9,149 nucleotides of DNA from Pseudomonadota bacterium (GCA_023460715.1 JAEWPH010000230.1:1-9149); one strand, 5' to 3'. Positions 1 to 6,407 are shown, counted from the first letter of the stretch. The notes: generated by a model not told the origin, from the letters alone. Made by a program: numbers and translations.

Positions 1-1420
1 CCGCCGGGGTCGCCAGCGGCGCCTCTTCTTCGTTGTCGTCCCCCGCCAGCATGCGGGCCTGGCGCCAGTGGCCCCAGCGGTAGTAGGCCATGGACATCAG
101 CATGGCGCACAGCGCGCTGGCCGGAAAGCTCCACCAGATCGCGTCCACGCCCAGCCAGGGCTGCAGGCCGTACGCCAGCGGCACGCGAATGCCCCACAGC
201 GCCACACCCAGGATCACCAGCGGGGGCACCACGGCGCCCGTGGAGCGCACCACGCCCGAGAGCACGAAGGTCACGCCGAAGAACAGGAAGGACCACACCG
301 CGATGTGGTTCAGGTGGCGGGCGGCGGCCAGGGCGGCGCTGCCCTCGGGCAGGAACAGGGCCAGCACCCAGCGGTCCACCAGCAGCAGGAGCGCGATGAG
401 CGCGCCGGTCAGCGCGAAGTTGAACAGCGTGCCGCTGCGGGCGACGCCGTCCACCCGGTCCCAATGCCCCGCACCCACGTTCTGCGCAGCCATGGAGGAG
501 CAGGCGGCACCGATCGCCATGGCCGGCATCTGCACATAGGTCCACAGCTGCAGGGCGGCGCCGTAGGCCGATGCCGTGGCGATGCCGTGCGCGTTCACCA
601 GGCTCAGCATGGTGAGCATGGCCAGCGAGATCATCACCATCTGCAGGCCCATGGGCACGCCCTTGGCGATGAGTGCGCGCAGGATCTCGCGCTGCGGCAG
701 GAACAGCCGCCACTGCGCCCGCCCGATCCACAGCGGATGGCGCCGGTAGCGCAGCCACGCCAGCAGCGCCGCGAAGCTGATCGCATTGGCGAGCAGCGTG
801 GCCATGCCGGAACCTGCGATGCCCATGCGCGGCAGCGGTCCCGCGCCGAAGATCAGCAGCGGGTTGAGCGCCGTGTCGAGCACCACCACCAGCAGCAGGA
901 AGAGGAAGGGCGTGCGCGTGTCCCCCGCGCCGCGGAGCACGGCGGAGACGAACGCGAAGAGGTACAGCAGCGGGATGGCCAGGAACAGCGTGCGCAGATA
1001 GGCCTCGGCCAGCGGCAGGGCGTCGGGCGGTGTGCCCATCCACGCCAGGATCTCGCGCGACAGCGGCAGGCCCACGGCCGCGATCAGCACCGACGTGCCG
1101 CCGAAGAAGGTGGCGCTGGTGCCCATCACGCGCTGCGCCTGCGCCAGGTCGCGCGCGCCCATGGCCTGCGCGATGAGGATGGTGGCTGCCATGCCCACGC
1201 CGAAGACCGCACCGATCAGCAGGAACAGGATGTTGTTGGCATTGGCCGTGGCGGTGAGCGCGGCCTCGCCCAGGTAGCGGCCCACCCAGAACGCGTTCAC
1301 CGAGCCGTTGAGCGACTGCAGCACGTTGCCCGCCAGGATGGGCAGGGCGAACAGCAGGAGGGTGGAGGCGATGGGGCCGCGGGTCAGGTCGCGTGTGGGG
1401 GCTGCAGGCATGGCCGCCAT
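1..1420 (-). CDS. MATE family efflux transporter (C-terminus cut by window edge)
   Basis: This gene encodes an inner-membrane multidrug and toxin extrusion transporter, a family that exports cationic drugs or dyes by Na+ or H+ antiport. The minus strand reads without a stop for 473 codons to the left edge. The protein has many hydrophobic segments in two similar halves. The first half opens with LLLFALPILAGNVLQSLNG and continues through NAFWVGRYLGEAALTATA and GVGMAATILIAQAMGARD. The second half opens with KGVPMGLQMVMISLAM and includes QMPAMAIGAACSSMAAQNVGAG; these are typical MatE repeats. The last residues seen are acidic and hydrophilic (GDDNEEEAP). MATE proteins are usually about 440-480 residues, so the stop should lie just outside the window. 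Start choice is uncertain: Met codons lie at 1420 and 1411. Another in-frame Met at 1486 would add 22 residues with codon use unlike the rest, so I reject it. No convincing ribosome site is visible. The substrate cannot be deduced. Confidence 0.93.
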   Translation of the reverse strand, partial: MAAMPAAPTRDLTRGPIASTLLLFALPILAGNVLQSLNGSVNAFWVGRYLGEAALTATANANNILFLLIGAVFGVGMAATILIAQAMGARDLAQAQRVMGTSATFFGGTSVLIAAVGLPLSREILAWMGTPPDALPLAEAYLRTLFLAIPLLYLFAFVSAVLRGAGDTRTPFLFLLLVVVLDTALNPLLIFGAGPLPRMGIAGSGMATLLANAISFAALLAWLRYRRHPLWIGRAQWRLFLPQREILRALIAKGVPMGLQMVMISLAMLTMLSLVNAHGIATASAYGAALQLWTYVQMPAMAIGAACSSMAAQNVGAGHWDRVDGVARSGTLFNFALTGALIALLLLVDRWVLALFLPEGSAALAAARHLNHIAVWSFLFFGVTFVLSGVVRSTGAVVPPLVILGVALWGIRVPLAYGLQPWLGVDAIWWSFPASALCAMLMSMAYYRWGHWRQARMLAGDDNEEEAPLATPA

Positions 1421-1520
1421 GGTGCCCGGCCGCGTGGCACCGGGCTGTCGGCAAAGGCCGCCACCCCGTGGAGCCTCTTCACGCATCACCGCGCCGCGTG
1501 CCTCTGCGCCATCAGGCAGT

Positions 1521-1578
1521 CTTCAGCGTTGCAAATCCTCGCCATAGCGGGGCTATGGCTGCGGATTGCGCCTTACAG
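1521..1578. repeat. Imperfect hairpin in the oxidoreductase-MATE intergenic gap
   Basis: The 227-bp gap 1421-1647 holds no gene. Its clearest structure is a perfect 8-bp-arm hairpin at 1541-1559 (GCCATAGC, loop GGG, then the complement). The pairing extends outward imperfectly: GCAAATCC on the left faces GGATTGC on the right, and AGCGTTG faces CGCCTTACAG loosely. There is no T-tract, so it is not a standard intrinsic terminator. Its architecture (an ATAGC/GCTAT core flanked by GCAA and CGCC blocks) recalls the first hairpin of the element at 6073-6341, although the sequences differ. It could be an intergenic repeat or a transcript-stabilising structure between two genes read in the same direction. 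Confidence 0.5.
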
Positions 1579-1647
1579 CCCCCCCGATGCGCAGCGCACG
1601 TTTACCGCTCGTTTCGCGAAGAGGTTCTCCTGCGGTCCCGCGGCGGG

Positions 1648-2661
1648 TCAGAAGCCTTCCAGCACCACCTTGCCGATGGCCTTGCCGCTTTCCAGCAATG
1701 CGTGGGCCTGTCGCAGGTGGGCCGCGTTGATGGTGCCGAGCTCGGCCGCCAGGGTGCTACGCAGGCGCCCGGCATCGGCCAGCGCCGCCACCTCGGCCAG
1801 CAGCTCGCCCTGGCGCGCCATGTCGGGGGTGGAGAAGAGCGGGCGGGTGAACATCAGCTCCCAGTGCAGCGACAGGCTCTTGCGCTTGAGGGGCACCACG
1901 TCCAGCGTGGGCATGTCGTCGATCAGCGCGATCTGGCCCTGGGGCTTGAGGCATTCGACGTACTGCGCGAAGTAGTCGGCGGTGTGCGTCAGGCTGGCCA
2001 CCATATCGATCTGCGGCAGGCCAAGCGCCGCGAGTTGCGGGGCCAGCGGCTGGTGGTGGTCGATCACGTCGTGCGCGCCCAGGTCCAGGCACCACTGGCG
2101 CGTTTCGGCCCGCGAGGCGGTGGCGATCACGCGCAGGCCGGTCAGCTCGCGCGCCAGCTGGATCAGCACCGAACCGACACCGCCCGCGCCGCCCATCACC
2201 AGCAGGCTCTGGCCTTGGCTGGCCTCGCCCCGGGCCACCTTCAGGCGGTCGAACAGGATCTCGTAGGCCGTGATGCTGGTCAGCGGCAGGGCGGCCGCCT
2301 GGGCGTCGCTGAGCGTGGCGGGCGCCTTGGCCGCAATGCGCGCATCCACCGCATGCATCTCGGCATTGGTGCCGGGGCGGTCGATGCTGCCGGCGTAGTA
2401 CACGCGGTCGCCCACGGCGAAGCCCTGCACCTCGGTGCCCAGCGCCTCGACGGTACCCACCGCGTCCCAGCCCAGTACCTTGGCCGTGCCCGGTTCCGGC
2501 GCCGCGCTCTTGCGCACCTTGGTATCCACCGGGTTCACCGCCACCGCCTTCACCCGCACCAGCAGGTCGTGCGGCCGCGGCGTGGGGGTGGGCAACTCCA
2601 GGTCGAGCAGGGCGTCTGCGTGGTCGATGGGAAGGGGGGCGTGGTAGCCAACGGCTTTCAT
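1648..2661 (-). CDS. Zinc-less medium-chain dehydrogenase / quinone oxidoreductase-like protein
   Basis: This 337-residue cytoplasmic NAD(P)H-dependent oxidoreductase belongs to the MDR superfamily, in the group often labelled zinc-binding alcohol dehydrogenase family protein. The N-terminal GroES-like domain (about residues 1-125) carries VNPVDTKVR (42-50) and GWDAVGTV (64-71). The Rossmann nucleotide-binding domain has the glycine motif GGAGGVGS (157-164) followed by VLIQLA, and then VIATASRAETRQW, which probably contacts the cofactor. The C-terminus has SGKAIGKVVLEGF, typical of the family. The Cys and His zinc ligands of classical alcohol dehydrogenases are absent: Asp46 occupies the usual catalytic Cys region. 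It is therefore more likely a quinone or enone reductase than an alcohol dehydrogenase. The start at 2661 is supported by AGGAG six bases upstream. It is divergent from a LysR gene, its probable regulator. The substrate is unknown. Confidence 0.93.
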   Translation of the reverse strand: MKAVGYHAPLPIDHADALLDLELPTPTPRPHDLLVRVKAVAVNPVDTKVRKSAAPEPGTAKVLGWDAVGTVEALGTEVQGFAVGDRVYYAGSIDRPGTNAEMHAVDARIAAKAPATLSDAQAAALPLTSITAYEILFDRLKVARGEASQGQSLLVMGGAGGVGSVLIQLARELTGLRVIATASRAETRQWCLDLGAHDVIDHHQPLAPQLAALGLPQIDMVASLTHTADYFAQYVECLKPQGQIALIDDMPTLDVVPLKRKSLSLHWELMFTRPLFSTPDMARQGELLAEVAALADAGRLRSTLAAELGTINAAHLRQAHALLESGKAIGKVVLEGF

Positions 2662-2666
2662 GGGGG

Positions 2667-2671
2667 CTCCT
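2667..2671 (-). promoter_or_regulatory. Ribosome binding site of the oxidoreductase
   Basis: On the minus strand AGGAG lies five bases before the ATG at 2661, separated by a C-rich spacer. It fixes the start of the oxidoreductase. Confidence 0.75.
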
Positions 2672-2718
2672 GTGAGTGAAGGAAGAACGCGATGCCCCGA
2701 CTGTATTTGTGCAGAATC

Positions 2719-2736
2719 CAACCGGTAAGTAGGTTG
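2719..2736. promoter_or_regulatory. Dyad in the divergent control region, possible LysR operator
   Basis: An inverted repeat CAACC-N8-GGTTG lies mid-way between the divergent oxidoreductase and LysR starts, in a stretch noticeably richer in A and T than the surroundings. LysR-type regulators commonly bind dyads in the shared region with a divergent target gene. This one does not fit the canonical T-N11-A form well, so assignment rests mainly on position. Confidence 0.4.
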
Positions 2737-2748
2737 ATCAGCTTTGTC

Positions 2749-2767
2749 TTTCAAATGAAATTTGAAA
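2749..2767. promoter_or_regulatory. Perfect palindrome spanning the LysR start codon
   Basis: The 19-bp sequence TTTCAAAT-GAA-ATTTGAAA has perfect 8-bp arms around a 3-base centre. The LysR ATG (2755-2757) lies inside it, and the right arm encodes Lys2-Phe3-Glu4. It is almost pure A+T in a GC-rich genome. It could be an autoregulatory operator, or an RNA hairpin that masks the start codon, since no Shine-Dalgarno sequence precedes this ATG. Confidence 0.5.
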
Positions 2768-3678
2768 ATCTGTCGGATCTGCGCGTGCTGGTGGAGACGG
2801 CCCGCGGCGGCACGCTCACCGCGGCGGCCCGGGTGCTGGACGTCACGCCGGCTGCGGCCAGCGCCATGCTCAAGCGGCTGGAGGCGCAGGTCGGCGCGCG
2901 CCTGTTCGAGCGCTCCACCCGCGCCATGCGCCTCACGCCGCAGGGGCAGACGCTGCTGGACTATGCCGCCCGGGCGCTGGACCTGCTGGAGGAGGGGGCC
3001 AGCCAGGCGCAGTCGGAATCGGGTGCGCTGCGCGGCACCATCCGCGTGGCCGCGCCGTCCGATCTGTCGCGCACCGTGCTGCTGCCGTGGCTCGACGCCT
3101 TCGGGCGAGAGCATGGCGGCGTGCACATCGCACTGTCGGTGAGCGACCGGGTCCAGGACGTGCGGCGCGACGCGGTGGATCTGGCGCTGCGCTATGGCGA
3201 CCTGGCCGATTCGCAACTCGCGGCCCGCCCGCTTGCCACCACGCACCGCGTGCCGTGCGCCGCGCCGCAGTACCTGGCCCGCCACGGCACGCCGCAGCAC
3301 CCTTCGGAGCTGGCGCAGCACCGCCTCATCAGCCTGCACATCGCCGGGCGGCGCGAGACGCGCTGGACTTTCACGCGCGGGGCCGACACCGTGCCCTTGC
3401 CCGTGGAGGCCGCGCTGAGCGCCGACGACGGCGCCATCGCGCACGACTGGGCGCTGGCGGGCGCTGGCATTGCCTACAAGTCGGCGCTGGACATCCACGC
3501 CCACCTGCGCACCGGTGCGCTGGTGGCCCTGCTGCCGGACTGGACCGGCCAGCGCTATGCGCTCAGCGCCGTTCTGCCCAGCAACCGCTTCGTGCCCGCC
3601 CGGGTGCGGGCGCTGGTCGATCACTTGGCGGCACGGTTCGCCCTGCTGTCGGCGGAGGCGGGCTCTCGACGCGGGTGA
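2755..3678 (+). CDS. LysR-family transcriptional regulator
   Basis: This is a 307-residue DNA-binding regulator, normal length for the LysR family. The N-terminal winged helix-turn-helix covers about residues 6-64: LRVLVETARGGTLTAAARVL, then TPAAASAMLKRLEAQVGARL, then FERSTRAMRLTPQG. A linker helix follows at about 65-90. The substrate-binding domain runs from about 92 (GALRGTIRVAAPSDLSR) to near the end, with VDLALRYGDLADSQLAARPL and AGAGIAYKSALDIHAHLRTG as typical blocks. I chose the Met at 2755 because MKFENLSDLR fits the usual LysR N-terminus. An upstream in-frame ATG at 2692 has an AGGA before it, but its 21 extra codons are AT-rich and atypical. The gene is divergent from the oxidoreductase, so it probably controls that gene and itself. 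The inducer is unknown. Confidence 0.93.
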   Translation: MKFENLSDLRVLVETARGGTLTAAARVLDVTPAAASAMLKRLEAQVGARLFERSTRAMRLTPQGQTLLDYAARALDLLEEGASQAQSESGALRGTIRVAAPSDLSRTVLLPWLDAFGREHGGVHIALSVSDRVQDVRRDAVDLALRYGDLADSQLAARPLATTHRVPCAAPQYLARHGTPQHPSELAQHRLISLHIAGRRETRWTFTRGADTVPLPVEAALSADDGAIAHDWALAGAGIAYKSALDIHAHLRTGALVALLPDWTGQRYALSAVLPSNRFVPARVRALVDHLAARFALLSAEAGSRRG

Positions 3679-3749
3679 GCCAGGCCGGGCCGGGGCGGGA
3701 GAGGCGGGCGCGGTTTCTGGGAGGGTTGGCGGACGAGGGCTGCGAGGGC

Positions 3750-3826
3750 GGCTCGCTGCGGGAGCCGAGCAGCATTCCGCGGTGGTTTTCCGTCGAAAGG
3801 GGGAGACGGCTGCTGGCCCGCGAGCC
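3750..3826. repeat. Long bulged hairpin in the LysR-receptor gap
   Basis: The gap 3679-3937 contains no gene. Within it, all 18 bases of 3809-3826 can pair with 3750-3773 in order: GGCTCGC with GCGAGCC at the base, GGG and CC in the middle, AGCAGC with GCTGCT at the top. The left arm carries three small bulges, and the loop is about 35 bases. There is no T-tract. It lies 72 bases after the LysR stop and 20 bases before the Fur-box candidate. It could end LysR transcription, or be a leader structure if the receptor promoter lies further upstream than I place it. GC-rich DNA forms such stems by chance fairly often. Confidence 0.4.
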
Positions 3827-3846
3827 GAGCACGTCGCGCCGGCGGG

Positions 3847-3865
3847 GATAATGCGAACCTTTCTC
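3847..3865 (+). promoter_or_regulatory. Candidate Fur box overlapping a -10-like element
   Basis: GATAATGCGAACCTTTCTC matches the classical 19-bp Fur consensus at 14 of 19 positions by my hand count. It sits 72 bp upstream of the siderophore receptor start. GATAAT at 3847-3852 also matches the sigma-70 -10 consensus at five of six positions, so a bound repressor would block the promoter. No good -35 hexamer is visible. The arrangement fits iron-repressed receptor expression. Confidence 0.55.
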
Positions 3866-3937
3866 AAAAACCGCCTTGGTGTCTGCCGGCCGTCGCGGCA
3901 GGTCGCATGGGCGGCGACCTCGACCCGTTTCCCCTCC

Positions 3938-6073
3938 ATGGCCCGTCCTTTCTTTTCCCATACCCCCGTCGTCCGCGCCATCGCCACGCTGGGCGGATCC
4001 CTGCTGGCCGCCTCCGCCTGGGCACAGGCGGTGGCGCCGCAAGGCACCCCAGGCGCACCGGCAACGTCACTGTCCACCGTCACTGTGAAGAATGCGCGGG
4101 CGGACGGCCTGCGGCCCGAGACGGTGGAGGCGGGCAGCTTCCGTGGCGCCGACATCATGGACGTGCCCTCGACCGTGAACGTGGTCACCCGCGAAGCCCT
4201 CGACGCCCAGGCCGCCTCGGGCGTGTACGACGCCCTGCGCAACACGGCGGGCGTGGCGCGCCAGCAGAACGGCGGCGACACCTGGGACCAGTTGGTGATC
4301 CGCGGCATCGAGGTGCAGAACCGCACCAACTACCGCCTCAACGGCTCGCTGGCGATCATGCATTTCGCCCAGGTGCCGATGGAGAACAAGGAGCGGGTCG
4401 AAGTGCTCAAGGGCGCCTCGGCGCTGTACTACGGCTTCACCACGCCGTCGGGGGTGGTGAACTTCGTGACCAAGCGCGCGGGGCCGGTGCCCGCCACGTC
4501 GGCGGGTCTGTCGGTGGACCAGTACGGCTCGGCCGTGGCATCCGCGGACATCGGCCGTCGCTTCGGCGCCAGCCAGCAGTATGGGCTGCGCATCAATGCG
4601 GCCGGCGGCACGCTGGGCTCCTATCTGGACGGCGTGGGCAACGGCAACCGCAGCCTGTTGGCGGCCGCCTTCGATTGGCGCGTCAACGAGCGGCTCACGC
4701 TGAAGGCCGATGTCGAGTACGAGCGCCGCCGCGTGACGGAACAGGTGGGCGTGCAGTTGCCGTCTGCCGCCAACGGCGTGATCACCTTGCCGCGCAGCGT
4801 CGATCCGAAGACGCTGGTCGGCCCCAGCTTGGCGACGTTCGCCACCGAGAGCACGAATGCCCAGGTGCGGGCCGACTACGCGCTCAGCGACGACTGGTCG
4901 CTGACGCTGGAGGCGGGCCGCTCGCAGGTCGAACGGGACCGCAACCTGCCGATCTTCCGATTCGCCAATGCTGCCAGCGTGGCCACCGGCGCCGGCAACA
5001 TCCAGGGCAACAGACAGCACCTGGACGCCACCTCCGACCTGCTGCGTGCAGAGTTGTTCGGCACGCTGAAGACCGGCGCTTTCACGCACGAAGTGACCTT
5101 GGGGGCGACCCGCACGGACTTTTCGCAGGACCCTGTCTACCAGAGCCGATTCAACATCGCGTCGCAGAATTTGTACAACCCCAGGCCCATCGGTGCGATG
5201 ACCTGGACGGCTACGGCGCTGTCCACCGCAGGGCTGGAAACCCGTGACACGGGCCTGTACCTGATCGACCGCGTGGCGCTGTCCGCGCAGTGGCAGCTGA
5301 TCGCCGGGCTGCGCCATTCCAGCTACCGCAGCGACCAGGGCACCGACCACTACGACGTGAGCGAGACCACGCCCATGCTCGCTGCGGTCTACCGCCCGCG
5401 CGACGATCTGTCCGTGTATGCGTCCTATGCCGAAGGGCTGGAGCAGGGCGAGGCAGGGCCGGCGGGCACGGCGAACGAGAACCAGCGCCTGCGTCCGGGC
5501 GTGAGCAAGCAAAAGGAAATCGGGGTGCGCTGGCAGGCGCCGGGCGGCACCCTGTGGTCCGCTGCGGTGTTCGATATCGAACAGCCGGGCTATTACACCA
5601 ACGCCGCCAACGTCTACGTGGCCGACGGCACCAAGCGCTACACCGGTCTGGAGTTCTCGGCCCAGGGCCGGCTCACGCCGCGGCTGGGTTGGATGGCATC
5701 GTCGCAGTGGCTGGACCCGCGCTTCGAGGACATCAACGCCACCTACAACGGCAAGCGGCCCGAGAACGCGGCTCGCCGCACGGCCAGCGCGTTCCTGAGC
5801 TACGACATTCCTGCCGTGGCCGGCCTGTCGGTCAACGGCGGGGCCTACTACACCGGCCGGCGCCCCGTGAATGACCTGAACCAGGCCTATCTGGGCGGCA
5901 ACACCCTGCTGGCCGCGGGCGTGCGCTACGTGACGCGCACGCTGGGGCAGCGCACCACGTGGCAGCTCAACGTGGAAAACCTGGCCGACAAGCAGTACTG
6001 GGCCGCGGGCGGCACGCGCCTGGCCGCCGGTGCGCCGCGCACGTTCAAGCTGTCGGCCAAGGTCGATCTGTAA
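3938..6073 (+). CDS. TonB-dependent siderophore receptor (outer membrane)
   Basis: This 711-residue outer-membrane receptor is expected to take up a ferric siderophore using energy from the TonB-ExbB-ExbD complex. It has a signal peptide (about residues 1-30, cleavage near SAWAQ-A) and a TonB-box-like segment LSTVTVKNA (45-53). The plug domain (about 70-180) contains MDVPSTVNVVTREALDAQ, DALRNTAGVARQQNGGD, LVIRGIEVQN and VEVLKGASALYYGFTTPSGV, which are hallmarks of the siderophore receptor family. The remainder is a beta-barrel ending with a NVENLADKQYW block and a short terminal strand. No N-terminal STN signalling domain is present, and no FecI/FecR genes adjoin it, so control is probably by Fur. 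The start at 3938 gives a proper signal peptide; an in-frame ATG at 3851 lies inside the Fur box and is unlikely. The siderophore is not identifiable. The stop codon shares its last base with the structured element that follows. Confidence 0.94.
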   Translation: MARPFFSHTPVVRAIATLGGSLLAASAWAQAVAPQGTPGAPATSLSTVTVKNARADGLRPETVEAGSFRGADIMDVPSTVNVVTREALDAQAASGVYDALRNTAGVARQQNGGDTWDQLVIRGIEVQNRTNYRLNGSLAIMHFAQVPMENKERVEVLKGASALYYGFTTPSGVVNFVTKRAGPVPATSAGLSVDQYGSAVASADIGRRFGASQQYGLRINAAGGTLGSYLDGVGNGNRSLLAAAFDWRVNERLTLKADVEYERRRVTEQVGVQLPSAANGVITLPRSVDPKTLVGPSLATFATESTNAQVRADYALSDDWSLTLEAGRSQVERDRNLPIFRFANAASVATGAGNIQGNRQHLDATSDLLRAELFGTLKTGAFTHEVTLGATRTDFSQDPVYQSRFNIASQNLYNPRPIGAMTWTATALSTAGLETRDTGLYLIDRVALSAQWQLIAGLRHSSYRSDQGTDHYDVSETTPMLAAVYRPRDDLSVYASYAEGLEQGEAGPAGTANENQRLRPGVSKQKEIGVRWQAPGGTLWSAAVFDIEQPGYYTNAANVYVADGTKRYTGLEFSAQGRLTPRLGWMASSQWLDPRFEDINATYNGKRPENAARRTASAFLSYDIPAVAGLSVNGGAYYTGRRPVNDLNQAYLGGNTLLAAGVRYVTRTLGQRTTWQLNVENLADKQYWAAGGTRLAAGAPRTFKLSAKVDL

Positions 6074-6103
6074 GAACGTGTTTACGATCACCCAGGGGCC
6101 GCG
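6073..6103 (+). repeat. Left terminal inverted repeat
   Basis: It begins with AGAACGTGTTTACGATC and ends with AGGGGCCGCG. The reverse complement of 6311-6341 matches at 29 of 31 positions. Its first A is the last base of the receptor stop codon. Confidence 0.85.
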
Positions 6104-6104
6104 C

Positions 6105-6202
6105 AGTGGTGTTTGTGGGAGGGGATGCAAGGCGCGGTGCGCCGTGGATAGCTCGGCTATCCACCAGCGCCGCAACGCCGCAGACCGCCCGCAAACGCCA
6201 CT
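6105..6202. repeat. First internal hairpin of the element
   Basis: This is a near-symmetric stem of about 47 bases per arm. The perfect core at 6144-6164 has the arm GTGGATAGC, loop TCG and the exact complement. The outer ends also pair: AGTGGTGTTTGTGGG faces CCCGCAAACGCCACT, where the two differences would be G-U pairs in RNA. The middle of the stem is imperfect. Confidence 0.75.
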
Positions 6203-6211
6203 GCCCGAAGG

Positions 6212-6311
6212 GTTGGAGCGAAATCGGGCGATTGAATGCCTCGAATGCTTGCATGGGCATGAGCCCATGCGGCGCATCCGAAGCGTCCACTCATTCCGAT
6301 TGCGCTCCAAC
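6212..6311. repeat. Second internal hairpin of the element
   Basis: This is an arm of about 47-49 bases on each side. The perfect core at 6251-6270 has the arm GCATGGGC, loop ATGA and its complement. The outer ends pair as GTTGGAGCG with CGCTCCAAC, and then AATCGG with CCGATT after one mismatch. It has nearly the same length as the first hairpin but a different sequence. Confidence 0.75.
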
Positions 6312-6341
6312 GCGGCCCCTGCGAGATCGTAAACACGTTCT
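6311..6341 (-). repeat. Right terminal inverted repeat
   Basis: This is the inverted copy of 6073-6103. Read on the minus strand it opens with AGAACGTGTTTACGATC and, after TCGC instead of ACCC, continues with AGGGGCCGCG. It ends 66 bp before the DUF2946-like gene. Confidence 0.85.
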
Positions 6342-6390
6342 GATGCGTTCCGGATGTGACCGGGCCCGCGGCGGCCGCGCGCACCCGGCG

Positions 6391-6401
6391 CGCATAATGC
6401 G
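6391..6401 (+). promoter_or_regulatory. Small palindrome with -10-like core before the DUF2946 gene
   Basis: CGCAT-A-ATGCG is a perfect 11-bp palindrome seven bases before the ATG at 6408, and it contains CATAAT. It shares the octamer ATAATGCG with the Fur-box and -10 region at 3848-3855. If CATAAT is a -10 box the transcript would be leaderless or nearly so. No -35 hexamer or ribosome site is visible, so this is weak. Confidence 0.3.
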
Positions 6402-6407
6402 GCGCTT

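Larger units (their letters stand above)
6073..6341. mobile_element. 269-bp MITE-like structured element with terminal inverted repeats
   Basis: This is a non-coding element bounded by 31-bp inverted repeats (6073-6103 and 6311-6341). The outer 17 bp are identical, and 29 of 31 positions match overall. Between them lie two adjacent long imperfect hairpins (6105-6202 and 6212-6311) joined by a nine-base linker. Folded as one strand, the terminal repeats form a basal stem and the hairpins form two arms. It contains no transposase and no credible gene; small open frames crossing it simply translate the repeats. Size, terminal repeats and lack of coding suggest a non-autonomous mobile repeat. I see no target-site duplication: the flanks are CTGTA on the left and GATGC on the right. 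Alternatively it may be a large bidirectional terminator or structured RNA. I do not recognise its family. Confidence 0.7.

Noticed and set aside
68..1975. Long plus-strand open frame rich in His, Arg, Gln and Ala
   Set aside because: It is antisense to the MATE pump and part of the oxidoreductase. Its composition is a low-complexity by-product of GC-rich codons, with no recognisable domain.
3762..3831. Direct repeat GAGCCGAGCA, two copies 60 bp apart
   Set aside because: Only two copies of a GC-rich 10-mer, both partly within the hairpin at 3750-3826; no array or known motif.
3679..3937. Cobalamin or other riboswitch before the siderophore receptor
   Set aside because: I looked for B12-box-like GCCACTG and the other conserved blocks and found none.
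1648..4329. 893-codon minus-strand open frame joining the oxidoreductase to upstream sequence
   Set aside because: Only the last 337 residues from the ATG at 2661 are real. The upstream part is antisense to the LysR gene and the siderophore receptor.
6045..6384. Small open frames (75-100 codons) inside the structured element
   Set aside because: They translate the terminal repeats and hairpins, with the same short peptide (such as RKHVL) appearing at each end. No ribosome sites or family features.
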